64,000 nucleotides of DNA from Hygrocybe punicea (Eukaryota; Basidiomycota; Agaricomycetes; Agaricales; Hygrophoraceae): the NCBI GenBank assembly GCA_963556145.1, contig OY744469.1, forward strand, positions 1,984,001 through 2,048,000, given 5' to 3'. Made by a program: the position numbers and the translations under genes. The first letter of the stretch is position 1; the number at the start of each line of letters is the position of its first letter. Positions 20,519-32,211 of this stretch are shown in pieces. The notes below the pieces were generated by a model, which searched no databases, was not told where the DNA came from, and saw only the letters and a list, made by a program, of their open reading frames with translations.

Positions 20519-22095
20519 TTACAGCTAAGACAACACTGCTAAGAAGGGGGGGGTCAAGGTCTAATGTCATTGCGAGCCGTGGGGGTTACCCAAAACAAGA
20601 TGAGTCTGCCCCAAGAACCAGACTAAACGTAAGGAAAGGAAAAGAAGAAAAAGTCCGAACCAACAACAAGGACAGTAGATATAGTGAATGGACTTGAGGG
20701 GAGGTAAATGGGAATCCAACCATGAAGCTACAACATGTCCAACTACACCATGTTTTCACCATGAGGCGGACATGAGGCGTCCTCATGTCGATGTTCTCGC
20801 GATCCAACTGGAGGCCCAGGTGTCATTGAGGAATAGAGGGGGTCCGGATGACTCGGATGATTTGTCATTGGATCATGTGATGTGCAGAATTGCCTATTCG
20901 GGGTCTACACTTGCTGTAACAGGCAAGTGCGCAGTCGGGCAAGTGCATTGCACGGTCGGGTCGAAGATGGGTATCGTCCAGTGTAGGATTGGTGATGAGA
21001 GTGTCTTGAGGTAGCGGGGACATAGCGAAAGGTCGATATAAAGGAAAACAAAGGAATGTATGGAGGGAAAACCAACTAGGATGGTGGGATAGTCGAGGTC
21101 AGACATGTGAACAGCATAAGCTGTACCGGATGATGATGTCTGTGTCGATGACGTATCGAGGAGCAATGTCTTGTCCTGTCTGTGGAACAATGCAATCCAC
21201 CTGATGTCGATATTCGTCCAAGAAAGGGTATCATTGTAAACGAGTGTGGGAGGTATCAAGATGAAAGATGGAAAAGGATAAATGAATGTGGGTCCAGGTT
21301 TCGAGTCATGGCATGAGTGACAAGCTGTGGGAACAAGTCATCGGGTACTGCATTGAAGCGGTGTTGTGCGAACAATATACGATAGGGGTTGGTTCACTGT
21401 TTGGGAAGTCGTATGGTCTGTGGTCGAAGTCCAAAAGAGTATGCTCCGGCGATGGTCGGATTAGAGAGAACAGTGAAATGTCTTGTGATCGGGGATTGTT
21501 CAGAGTTCGCATGCAGGTGAGGAATGTCGTCGGATCGTCAGGGAGGATAATGGTGGGCACAGGGTACGAATATGGAAACCAAATATCCGGGAATGGCAAT
21601 TGTCAATTACGTGTCGATATATTGTTGAGGTGGAAGTCAGAAGTATCAATGGCGGAAGGGTTTCGGTGCCGATGCCAAAGATAGATCATAACAAGGTAGA
21701 AACCGATCAGGAAGGTGATGGCAATGCTGCCAATAACAATTACAGTAATGAGCTGTGTCGGGAGTACAGCCATTGTGATCGGTTTGTCGTGGGATAGCGT
21801 AAACAAGATATCGAAGGGAAAAGACAATGTCGGTGACGTCCATCGGCAAGGAGACTATTCGGGTACAACAAGGTCACGTGGGAGATGTCCATGGTCGGTC
21901 TGGATTGTTCTAGAAGAAGGGACAAAAAGAGAACAAGAATAAGAAAATACAAGGATGTCCAAATGAAGAAACAATGACGTTGATAGGAGGACAAAGGACA
22001 AAATGAAATGAAAAAGGAAGGTGTGCAGTGCAGAATCGTCATGGTGGGTATCGGAATGGGCATCGGGGTTGGAAGCGGAGTTGGAAACATAACAC
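20519..22095. mobile_element. Unclassified 1.58-kb insertion in copia 2 gag
   Basis: Removing this block joins gag reading RYRSQQLRTKRVP to ATMKAAVLPSG in one frame, so it is an insertion. Ends read TTACAGCTAAGACAACACTG and CATAACAC on the plus strand. I see no terminal inverted repeat, no LTR pair and no clear target duplication. Minus-strand frames include a likely membrane helix (QLITVIVIGSIAITFLIGFY at about 21765) followed by a polar tail, and another Ser/Thr/Pro-rich frame at 21259-20894; neither is recognised. It may be a captured host fragment or a non-autonomous element. Confidence 0.55.
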
Positions 22096-22773
22096 TGGTA
22101 CTCGTTTGGTTCTTAACTGCTGGGACCTATAACGGTCCCACTCATCCGCAATGATCTGGATGAAGAGATCGGGCTCGATTGTCTTCAACGAGCTGTACAG
22201 TTTGGCCACGGTGAGCTGTGTCGAGGCAAAGTTCGCGAGGTGAGGAGGTAGCGACGAAATGATTGTTGAACGGTAATCCTTGTCATAAATGTCTACGTCC
22301 AGCGAGGCTAAATCCTCATGTTTGGCTTGCAGCTTGTCTAAGAACTTGCGCACATCTCCTTTCTCGGGGCACCTGGATTTGAGGAAAGCGGCTCGCAGTT
22401 CCATCTGAGCAAAAACACTCCGACGGGTGTACTCTTCGACTATCGAGGCCCAAGCGAGGGCAACAGTGGCGTGCTGGCGAATCTTCATGGCTACGGAGTC
22501 GGGGATCTTTTGTAAGAGCATGTTCTTTGCCGTGGCTTCGTCTTTTTCCCATTTCTCTCCAGTAGGGTCTGGAGCTGGCGTCCCGTCATCCAGAGCGGCG
22601 GGAGGAGAAGGTCTGGAGTTTTTTCCTTCAAAATGGTCCCAGCGTCCCTTGGCTCGGATGGCGGCTGAGAAGCGTAGCTCGAAGATTGCCCAATTGAGGC
22701 CATTGGAAGCAAGCTTGGGAATGTCGGAAGGGAGGGAGTCGGAGATAGCCTGAAGGGTGCTAGCGGTGGACAT
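22096..22773 (-). pseudogene. Copia 2 gag N-terminus
   Basis: Starts at MSTASTLQAISDSLPSDIPK and continues LASNGLNWAIFELRFSAAIR, LAWASIVEEYTRRSVFAQME, the gag-polypeptide (UBN2) fold of copia elements. An upstream in-frame start (22812) lies in the leader next to the primer site. The frame is open to the insertion at 22095 and resumes at about 20518. Confidence 0.88.
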
Positions 22774-22804
22774 GACGAATACGAAGAAGTATGCAGTGGA
22801 TACG

Positions 22805-22819
22805 CAGGGCACAATAACC
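22805..22819 (-). other. Primer-binding site of copia element 2
   Basis: The minus strand reads GGTTATTGTGCCCTG next to the 5' LTR. It starts like the site of copia element 1 (GGTTATGAGCCCTG) but differs by one substitution and one extra base from the initiator tRNA-Met anticodon arm, so half-tRNA priming is an inference here. Confidence 0.5.
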
Positions 22820-23021
22820 TGTTGTACTAAATATTGACAATATAATCTCAGTGCGAGAACAATATGCAGCTAATGTCTCTACGCTACGAGAACTAACTTA
22901 TATACCTTAACAAAGGGTAAGGTAAGAAAGGAGACCGAAAAAGGTAAATCTAATCTAATCTAATCTAGCGGTTATCTAATCATTGTTGATTCGGTACTTA
23001 TAGCCGGTTTGTCATTCAACA
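22820..23021 (-). repeat. 5' LTR of copia element 2
   Basis: 202 bp from TGTTGTACTAAATATTGAC to GTCATTCAACA on the plus strand, with GGCAA following. It is nearly identical to the 3' LTR outside the latter's internal duplication. Confidence 0.93.
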
Positions 23022-23246
23022 GGCAAGGCCGCATATGCTTTTTCCTTTCTCACCAAACCCTGAGAGGTGCTTGATTAGATCTGATGAATAAACTGGTGGC
23101 CCTGGCCGTGAGAAAACTCAGAATGACACCTCTATCATATCTTTATGCTGCAGAAAGTGCAAATTTGCAAAGCCATGAATCCACACTCTATTCGATTTAT
23201 TTATTTATTTGTCCGTAGCGCACATCAACATCGCACCCGTGTGCTC

Positions 23247-25465
23247 TCAGCCCTCTTTAACAAGTGTTGCATCGAGAATGAGGACGTCTTGGTCGGAAAT
23301 ATTTTGAATCGGACCCTTGAACCACTCACGAGCCGAGACTATCCACCACACTGTAGCAAATAAAAACACGACCATGATAAGGAGCACCGCATAATCTGGC
23401 AAAAAAAAAAAAACAGATTAAACCACATCGTGAGAATCAAGAGATCAGCGTACTCATGTTGTTGGCTTTCGGATGTTGGCCAGGAGGGAAGAATAACAAT
23501 ATGATGATGAATGAGACCCAGGCGACAGCGACACCGCCAATGGGGAAGGCCCATCGACCAAGAGAGAAGGAACCATGCTCGAGTTTATCCCGACCCGAGG
23601 TTATCCGAAGGAAGATAGGCACCGCATAAGAAGTGTAAAGCCCAATAACTGAAGCCCTGAGACGGAAAGAATTATTATAATTATATAGATGCTTGACCGT
23701 TTGGGACGATGAAACAAACAAACACACCCTGCAAGAGATGTCAGGGCTGTCGAAGAAAACCCAAGGAGGCCGCATATCCCAGAGATGAACATCACGAGCC
23801 ACACGGCGTTGACAGGTGTCTGAGTCCCTTTATTGATCTTTCTCCACCAACGTGATCCCGGCAGAGCTCCGTCACGGGCAAAAGCGAAAACCACGCGAGA
23901 TGCATCAACGCCTTGCGCTGCCCCAGTAACAAACTGAAGGCAAGCGTCAAGTAAGCAGATATTTCCGGGAGAGGACGGGTTTAACTCACCTGAACTACGA
24001 TGATACAGCTCCAGATGGCCAGCATTCCACGCTTGCCTAAATTGTCCAAAAACAATTGGCCCATGACAAGAGGCAACGGCGAGGAAATCAAGCCGGACAC
24101 AGAAGTTGTAGCGTATGAAGCAGCAATAAGCAATATCCAGCCAAGGAATGCCGTTGCTCCTACTCCGACCAGAATAGCAATCGGTGCGGCTCTTGCAGCC
24201 CCAGCTGTTTCCTCCGAAACATGAGCGGCAGAGTCATCTTCAACAGACAATAACGTCAGCGGTGATAGGATGGAAAATCGATTGAAACAAGACTTACAGC
24301 CCGTAAGAGTCCACATCGGAGCCGTAAATGCCAACAGGAAAGCCCAGCCGCCTTGGAGTCATGAATTATCTGTGAGAAAGACGTACAAGTTATAGAAGCA
24401 TACCGTTGGACCATCCCGTATTATTCTCGAATAGAGTGAATGCGTCTTTGGTTGATACCTTCTTGTCTCCGGAGCAGACTAGTAGTGATATGATCGCCGC
24501 AATCGTGGTCCCAACTACGGGACGAACTAGGATCAAAAGCACCTTGAATAGGCTTTGCTTACTTGCCGTTGATGACAACGTAGAATAAATTGAGACGGGC
24601 CAAAATTTGAGTTGCGGCGGAACAGACAAGTCCGTGCAAAACGAGAATAGCACAAAGGATTCCGAAGGTTGGTCCTGCTCCGAGGATGGTCGCATTGTCG
24701 GAAGCAACAGCAATGGCGGTTGTAATCATCTGGGCACTAGAAGGATTGGTAAAAGCAACGTATAGCCACACAACAGGCCAAATTACCATGTGTAATCGAT
24801 GGAACACACTAGCGTTATCTGACCGGTGATATTTGCCCATCCAGTGATCCAACTTGCAAGGGCAGAGTACTGGGTTGGTGCCATTTTCGCAGAAAAATAA
24901 TACAATCCGGCACTTGTCCTTGAAGAAAATTCAAGGTGGGGACTGATCGGGGGAGGAAAGTTGCTCACGGCATGGAAGACGCCATCTCAGCCATCGACAG
25001 AGCAACACACATGACGAAAAGGCAAGGAATGAGCCAACCAAAAACCATGCCAACATGACCACCTAATTTGGGCCAGTTAACAGAGTACTGTGAAAGTTAC
25101 CAAAGCTGCCGCACCCGATACAAGGGGGAAGTTGAAAGTCGACGTTACGGACGCGACGACGCCCCTACACACTATATCAATCGACGCGAATGACTCTGGC
25201 CCAACGGTACATACATGATACTCAATGAGAAACAACAGGTCTCCAACAGCTATTGAATAAGTTATGTGTCAGAGCAAGACGAAACGTCGAACTATGGAAG
25301 CTTCACCGAAAATTCACGTCGGAACTCGCTCTTGTAACCAAGTTTGGCCAGCAGCACATCATCTGCATGTCTCAGGTATCCGTCGTGTTGGGCGAGTTTC
25401 GCAGGTGTCTCAGAATCGGTGCGGGGTGGGTTCTCAGTTTTCTCAGTATGGGAATGAGTAGACAT
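23247..25465 (-). CDS. Amino-acid/GABA-type permease (APC superfamily)
   Basis: An integral plasma-membrane or organelle transporter of about 500 residues, of the fungal amino-acid/choline transporter group (GABA permease-like). It starts MSTHSHTEKTENPPRTDSE, with the family phrase LAKLGYKSEFRREFS before the first membrane span. Further landmarks are MAEMASSMPTSAGLYYFSAK, CAQMITTAIAVASDNATILG, WTLTGYDSAAHVSEETAGAA, FAFARDGALPGSRWWRKINK and a C-terminus WFKGPIQNISDQ. About ten short introns are needed. One, at 24515-24566, begins GCAAGT and ends CCCGTAG, a GC-AG intron that is required to read VVINVGTTIAAII. The usual ETFGIAFS is ETCCFSLS here. The gene appears intact; the substrate is not predictable. 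It is the first host gene after the transposon block. Confidence 0.88.
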
Positions 25466-27097
25466 CAGGTCGAATGGGGGGAATGACAGAGAACGTCCGT
25501 TGCGATGTGATAGGACTCCACATGATATGTATGTGTGATAAGAGATAGCGTTCCGTAATGTTCGTTCCTGAGCCCTTCCCGGGACTGTTTGCTCCAATGG
25601 GGAAAGAGTGTGTGGGTTTGATAATGAACGTCCAAAAACATGCTAGATCCTGCATGAGCAGGCCGCGCAAAGACTTGACACAGATTCCTAGGTAACTCAC
25701 TGGTTAGCCGCCTTCCCACCGTGTACTGTAGGACCAGTCATGTGTTCATAACATGTAAAATACTGCCGCTCAGAACTTCGACTCGGCTGTGGTCCATTGT
25801 GAATCTTCGACGTCAGCCGTGGCTACCTCAACATAGTTCACCACTTACCGAAGCCTGCAAATATATCGAACTTCCCCTTCAGAACCTCTAACTTGGGTTT
25901 CTTCATTCTTCAAAGCTTCAACTCTGACGGCCATGCCAGATAGACGGTCCGGAGACCCGACTAAAACCCTGAGACAAGTTAATACTTCATCAACCCGTCC
26001 GACGCGGGTGCAAAAGCTAGATGAAGAAGTGGCGTGAGAAGAGCGAGTGTGATCGGGTAGTGTCGATCGATCGATCAACCAAACCTGGAACCACGTGATA
26101 ATACCCTTGACTGCTACTCACTGGTCGTTGGTACTTGCCGTCTGCTTATGCTGGCAACCTAGGGTTTTCACTAACAAGCTTGTAGTTGACAACATCTTAA
26201 TTTGTCTCGAAGAACTGCCGTATCTGAATCCTGAAAGAAAGTCAAATGCTCCGTTCTTTATCTCCTGGCATGGCAATGCCTTCAAAGCATCATAATGAAC
26301 ATGTAGGGTGAGGATCCAAAAGCGTAACCACTGGGGGGTTGTTCGTTTGCTACGTAGGCGGTCCGTCACCCAGAATGACAGCCACAACGCTCGAGGCCTG
26401 TCTCAGACTCGGACTTGGCGACGAATGACAGAGGACTCGCACTAACTATCTTCGCCCCAGCTTCAACAGCGTCATGCTTACCTTCCTCCGCCATTGAGCG
26501 CGCGACCTGCGCCTATCTGCGTCCCGATGGCCAAGTCAGACCGGTGGGCCACGAAGCTTGGAATCACTGCTGCGTGCCGCTATCTCAGAGTATGGGAGAA
26601 TGTAGTATGCTAGCAGCCGGACAACACGTCAACTTAGAGCATAGTATAGATAGATGGTCAACCAACTGCGGAATGACGGCCGCTCTCACGACGGCCGCTG
26701 AGGCCTGAGGATTTACTAGGGTGTTGGTTAGACTGGTGACCAGCCTTCAAATTCCTCGTAAGGCAAAACACGTAAGAGCGACTGGTCTAGGTGTTGGTAA
26801 ATTTAGATGGTTGTTGACTATATATGCCTATGGCCGCCAAAGGGTTGAAAATTGCGCGTCGACCCTCTGGATATTGCTCAACATGCAGCGAGTCAGAGTG
26901 ACACGTCGACCTGCAGGCGCTTGGTTATCAGATCAGACGCGGTCAGTGGCACGGCGAGTATCAGATCAAAGCTACCCCACTTTCGGGACATGTTTCCCCT
27001 CCATTTCAACAACGAGGCAGTGTTCACATACACTTCTTAGGATGGTCCCTGGGGTTATATACTCCAATGCTTGGGAGCAGCCATCGCAAGTTCGACC
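25466..27097. other. Intergenic region upstream of permease and MARVEL-like gene
   Basis: 1.6 kb between divergent genes. Open frames are short and unconvincing. The only simple repeat is GATCGATCGATC near 26066. Both genes' promoters must lie here but I recognise no TATA box at a clear distance. Confidence 0.4.
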
Positions 27098-28491
27098 ATG
27101 ACAAGAGCGTTCCACGTCGCACGGTTACTGATCATTGGTAAGTACAGCCTGAGCTTTCAAGTTCGACCTCTCTTTGCTGATCATTTTGGTGCAGTCACCC
27201 TCACTTTCTGCTCCTTGGTAACATTGGGCTTTGGGGTGGCTCTTTCCACCTCCTTAGGACTTATGCCTTCCCCCTGGCTCGACACAGGTTTCGGTGAACC
27301 ATTTGGCTTCAAATATTGGTGGACTCCACAGTCGCCCACACACATGATAATTGCCGTCTCGGCCCTCACTCTCATCTCTACTGTGCCCAAGTAAGTTGCA
27401 CAACGTACATCCTCTCATCCTCCCTATCTTTCTCTGACGTGGACCAGCTTCTTTCTCTCTTTGGCGAAGACCTCTCATTGGCGGAAGTTTCTCTCCGTGG
27501 TGTGTTCTCTCTTGCAATTGATAAAAAGACCGTCATGGAGAAATTTATCTATAGGTTTGGATCGAACTCGGTTGGACTACGGTGTTAACGGTCCTTTGGC
27601 TGGGTCAGTGTTGGTTTACTCCTCCCAGGGTCTTCCATTGCTGATGTTGCCCATCATTAGTATCGACGATAACTTTCATAGTAAACTCCGAATTCCCCTT
27701 GTTTAGTCCAACGACTGAGTTGTTCGATACTTTGTTTTCATGCTGTATGTGCTTTGCTTTGCCTTAGGTTGTCCCTGTCGGCTGAAAGTTGCTTTCCGCG
27801 CAGCTTTTGGTTGTGTAGCAGCCAAAATAGTAGCATCCGTTTGTTTGGTCATCGTCGTCTTATGTGCGTGTTTTCATTCCAAAGTTCCTCATCGCCGTAA
27901 CCGATAACTCTCCCGTCAGTGGGTGGATACCTTGTAGCGCTCATTGCTTGTGCTTGTGTCGCTGCAAGGAAGCGCTCGCAGCCGTTCTTGACCATGGAAG
28001 TCGATAAAATACTGGCTCCTGAAAAACCTCTACCCGATCTTCCACTAAATAAGGCTTCTGAATCTTTTCGCTACTCTCTGCCTTATGGGGCTGCATTTCC
28101 AAGTTATCCACCCAACACGATGACGCCTTCTCTCAGTTACCCGGAAAATTCCACTGGCTCCTCACCGCCCGCATGGACGGCAACGCCATCCTACGTGCAG
28201 GGGCCTGCACCTACTTTGCCCTCCCACTTCATAGTTACCTCCTCGCCATCGCATGGGGCTGCTGGGACGGCATCGCCCTCCTACATCATGCCTGCTTTGC
28301 AACATGGAGCTGCATGGGGCGCAACGCCCTCCTACGTGCCGGGACTTGCACCCACCTCTCAGCCCTACTTCGTCGTTGCCTCCTCGCCGCCGCCGCATGC
28401 TGCGGCGGGGAGCACTTTACCCAATAATCCCACCTATATGTGGGTGCCTGCACCCTCTTCGCCAGACATCGTCTCCCCAGTACCAAACTAG
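27098..28491 (+). CDS. MARVEL-like four-helix membrane protein with Pro-rich tail
   Basis: Start MTRAFHVARLLIIVTLTFCS, then a second hydrophobic segment THMIIAVSALTLISTVPNFF, a third with the MARVEL-like phrase VVWIELGWTTVLTVLWLG, and a fourth (VASVCLVIVVLCACFHSK, GGYLVALIACACVAARKR). The tail is Pro/Ser/Ala-rich with repeated YVPGLAPTS/YMWVPAPSS units. Introns inferred: 27134-27191, about 27392-27449, about 27499-27554, about 27602-27768 and a 36-bp gap near 27884. MARVEL proteins sit in plasma membrane or vesicles; the fold call is inference from the helix pattern and the ELGW..LWL motif. The stop is TAG at 28489, and 60 further in-frame codons of the same repeat type follow to 28674. Confidence 0.55.
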
Positions 28492-28674
28492 GCTGCAGGG
28501 AACACTTCACCAAACACTATCCCCTATGTCCTGGTGCCCGTACCAACTTCTCCAGGCACTGTCTCACTGGCTGCAGGGAGCAATCAGGTCTCTTCCGTGC
28601 CGGTGCCTGCCCCGGCTTCCCTGGACAGTTCCCCTACCTCTCCACCCGACGCCAGTGGACACATAACCCAATGA

Positions 28675-29033
28675 TCTCTGACGCCCAAGTTCTGTTGATT
28701 TCTCTAGGTGTATTTCACTATGGTCTCCCCGCCGCTACTCCACACGGGGCGGTGAGGAGCCAATGACCAAATCATGCCTCCATCATATCGACGTGTGCTC
28801 GTGTAACACTATGCCTACTTCTGTCAGGATAATAACGATGTCTTACGGTAACTTGAAGGGTGGTAAAAAATTTGAGATAGTTACTGTGAATTTCAGAAGT
28901 CTATGGTATTATTTACATTATTATTAATAATTATGGTCAGATAACCGACAATACAGTCACGGTTGTGACTCCAAGTTGCTCCGCCGCAGTACTTTTTTGC
29001 TAAAACTCCCAGTCGGAAGGGCGAACGATAGTA
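28675..29033. other. Intergenic, MARVEL-like gene to ABP1
   Basis: 359 bases, AT-rich towards 28910-28940 (TTATTTACATTATTATTAAT). It holds the 3' end of one gene and the promoter of the next. No other feature seen. Confidence 0.4.
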
Positions 29034-31746
29034 ATGTCCTTTCAAGTCAACTTGTCAAGCTTGGAGATCAGCCAAGCGTACGAAGACGTTGTAAATGCAC
29101 GAGGCATCGATTGGGCAATCTTTACGTACGAGAAGGGTACAAACGATCTCAAAGTGCAGGCCACAGGCGACGGCGGGCTTGAGGAATTGCAAGAGGAGTT
29201 CTCTGATGGAAGGTGCGGGCACCACCCTGCGTTTTGCTCATAATCGAGCCTATTCACTCATATCCGGTTTCCGACGTGCAGGATTCAGTTTGCGTTTGTC
29301 AGAGTGACGGACTCCAATGTAAGTCCTTTCGTGATCGTCGGAAGCTGCAGGCGATAGACCTCGTTCATCCAGAGCCAACTGCCCAAGTTCGTCCAAATCA
29401 ACTGGTGCGGCGATGGCGTACCCGAGGCAAAGAAAGGGCTCTTCCACACCCACTCCAGCGCCGTCGGCAAGTTTCTACGAGGATCACACGTCGTCATCAG
29501 TGCACGCAATGAGGTCTGTCTCGTCCTCCCATGCATTTATTTGGTAGCGTAGTATCTTATCTGACACAATTCAAACGCACAGTCCGATGTTGCTCCAGCC
29601 TTGATCATGTCCAGGGTTGAATCGGCTTCGGGTTCCAAATATTCTACACACAGGGAGCAAACTAGGAAGTTCGAGCCTATCGCACCCGTCGGTACTAATT
29701 ATACACCAGTTGGGAAGGTCGATATTGCAGCTTTAAGGAGAAGCCCGGCCACTGGTTCAGGCGGAGGTGTTCCCTCATTCGCCCCCAAACCTGTACCAAA
29801 GCCTTTTGTCGGAGTAGCGGGGCAGTCCGCTGCGTCTGTGTATGGTAGGACTGTGGGTACCGGCAGTGCGCCACAGGATGCGTGGCCTGAGGAGGCTTCT
29901 ATTTCGACACCACCGGCACCACCAGCTCGTCCGGCCGCCTCTCGCCCTCCTGTGATCCCCATTGCAGCTCGACCTGCCGTTGCCGTGAGTTGTTTTTGTT
30001 TTCTCCCGATAAGTACCTCCTTGCTATCTTTTCCTCGACAGGTTTCGGCTACTGCACAAGCCGTCCCATATGCCCCCTCCCAGGTATCAAATTTACCCGC
30101 CAAGCCTGCAGAGGAGGACCGCATCGCACCTGTTGGCACGGCATATACCCCGGTTTCTCTTGGTCCTCCCAAGAAGCTGAAGAACCCATTTGCCGCATTA
30201 GAACAACAATCGCAGTCGCAATCTCAACCTCCAAGGTTGCAAGCAAGTACTGGTGGACCCAAGAAATTGACTTGGAGCGAGCGGCAGGCACTCGCGAAGA
30301 AACAGGCCGAGGGGGAAGAGCAGAGGAGTCGTGAGGCGTCATTCCAGCCTCCTACAGTTTCACCCGTTCGTCCCGCGTTCACCTCGTCCGCTCCCGCGTT
30401 CGGGCGAGCAGTGCCAACTGTTCCTGCCGCCAGAAATTTTGGAGGGCCGCCTGTGACTATTACAGCTCGCTCGATCCCGATATCAAACGTGAGCGCACAA
30501 GGCATCGAAGTAAGTGTCAATATCCAATCTTTGCGAATGAGGAGCATAATCTGTTTCTGGTAGCCGAGTGTGCCTCCTCCTCCTCCTCCTCCTCCTCCTC
30601 CTCCTCCTCCTCCTCCTCCTCCTCCTCCTCCTCCTCCTCCTCCTCCTCCTCCTCCTCCTCCTCCTCCTCCTCCTCCTCCACCGCCACCACCTATATATCA
30701 ACCCGAACCCGAGCCGGCCTACGAAGAAGAGCCAATCTCCGAATATGAGGACAGTCCACCGCCACCGCCACCGCCACCTCCACCTCCACCTCCACCTCCA
30801 CCTCCGCCGCCCGTTGCACCAGTTTCACAGGTACGTATTGATGGCTTTATCGTAGCACCAAGTGTTAAAAGATCTGCCATATATGTTTAGATGGCTGCTC
30901 TGAGCGTTGAGCCTGCACCCGAACCCGAACCTAAACTTCCAGCATCAGAAGTATATTCTGGTGAAGGTCAATGTGCCATTGTGTTGTTTGAATATGAGGT
31001 TGGTCATTGTTATCCCTGCCTGTATTGAACCCAGTTCCCGAAATTTCCGTCTTGTACAGGCCGTGGAGGACAATGAAATGCACCTTGTGGAAGGCGAAAT
31101 CATCGAACAGATTGAGCAGATTGATGAAGGGTGGTGGAGTGGAGTCGGTGCCAATGGATCGAAGAGTGGATTGTTTCCTGGTTGGTTCTTGCATCTGAGG
31201 TATACATCTCTCTAACAGTACTCCCACAGCCAATTACGTGGAACTTGTTGAAAAGCCAGTGGAGGATGATACTCCTCCCCCACCGCCCCCACCGCCTCCT
31301 GTCAGTTTTCCGCCTTTCTTCTTTCATCTCATCGCTCACCCTTTGTTTCCTGGCGTACTGTATTGCGCAGCCGCCTGCACCCGCTGCGCCTGTGGCTCCT
31401 CCTGCGCCCCCTCCACCTCCTGCGCCCCCTCTCCCCCCTCCACCTATTACAGACGAAGGAATCACAGCTATCGCCATTTACGAGTACGTCATTGACCACT
31501 TTTTATCACTCGATTTCTAATCTGCCATCAACTATATAGCTACGACGCCGCAGAAGACAACGAAATCTCGTTCGTTGAGGGGGATCGGATCATCGAGATT
31601 GAGCCGGCGTCGGACGATTGGTGGCAAGGCAAGGATCAACATGGGAATGTGGGCCTGTTCCCTGGTGAGTTTTTGCGTTTGTTTGGGTCCAATCAATATT
31701 AGGCTTATGAAGATTTGTAGCGAATTATGTGGAGGTGCAACAGTAA
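29034..31746 (+). CDS. ABP1: Actin-binding protein Abp1/drebrin-like (ADF-H, two SH3)
   Basis: Cortical actin-patch protein that binds F-actin and recruits endocytic partners. It starts MSFQVNLSSLEISQAYEDVV, an ADF-homology domain of ~130 residues (RGIDWAIFTYEKGTNDLKVQ, IQFAFVRVTDSN, WCGDGVPEAKKGLFH). A disordered middle has two IAPVGT.YTPV repeats and a basic helix LTWSERQALAKKQAEGEEQR. Two polyproline blocks follow (30573-30679 and 30755-30811), then two SH3 domains (ALFEYEAVEDNE-like AIVLFEYEAVEDNEMHLVEG..GLFPANYVEL and AIYDYDAAEDNEISFVEGD..GLFPANYVEV), separated by another Pro/Ala linker, and stop after VQQ. The second SH3 start is split by introns. Tandem SH3 at the C-terminus is usual in basidiomycete Abp1. 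About ten introns are needed. Confidence 0.92.
30573..30679 (+). repeat. (CCT)n microsatellite coding polyproline
   Basis: About 35 uninterrupted CCT/TCC triplets inside ABP1 give a run of prolines; a second interrupted block, (CCACCN)n, is at 30755-30811. A pure trinucleotide run of this length is likely to vary in copy number between strains. Confidence 0.95.
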
Positions 31747-32211
31747 GTGGGAAGAAGAGAAGTACCAGTTGTGTACGAATGGTAACTGCAATGTGTATGG
31801 ACTTGTGTGGTACAATCGCATGTGTAAAACGGGCATGCTTACAATGTGGTGAACGGAATTTGCATGCTGAGTTGAACATGTCTACCTCAGAATCCCCTAC
31901 TCTCAAGCAGCGAGAAGGCAAGAAATCATCGACTCTTACAAAACCGCTAGAATTTTTTAAGAAGCACACTGGTATACGCGCCAACTGGTCCTTCTCCCGT
32001 CTACAAAATCATGTCAGTGGATTTATTTCAAGTAATATTTTATGTTTGTCCTCATCCTAAGTCGTATTTTGCACCAATCTGACTCATCTCGCCTCCTTCA
32101 TGTAGAACTGGATAATTTTAGACTGGTGAACAAACAAGTACAAAGGCACACAACCAGTCCATAATTCTATCCAGCAACTTATAGCCAGGTAACAAAACGG
32201 TTCAAGTGAGA
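31747..32211. other. Intergenic, ABP1 to RNase H2C
   Basis: 465 bases with no supported gene; it must hold the ABP1 3' UTR and the promoter of the next gene. Confidence 0.4.

Larger units (their letters stand above)
15285..23021 (-). mobile_element. Ty1/copia retrotransposon 2 (dead, twice interrupted)
   Basis: LTRs at 22820-23021 (5') and 15285-15599 (3') are flanked by GGCAA (15280-15284 and 23022-23026). The minus strand encodes gag, zinc knuckle, protease, integrase, RT and RNase H. An 859-bp hAT-type element (18943-19801) sits between zinc knuckle and protease, and a 1.58-kb insertion (about 20519-22095) lies inside gag. Apart from these, pol is in one frame from about 18840 to 15607 with only four TGA codons and one upstream frameshift, so this copy is much less decayed than copia element 1. 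Confidence 0.93.

Noticed and set aside
30483..30701. Poly-arginine minus-strand frame
   Set aside because: Antisense of the ABP1 (CCT)n run.
31532..31984. 150-codon minus frame over the ABP1 3' end
   Set aside because: Overlaps the second SH3 domain of ABP1 antisense; no family resemblance.
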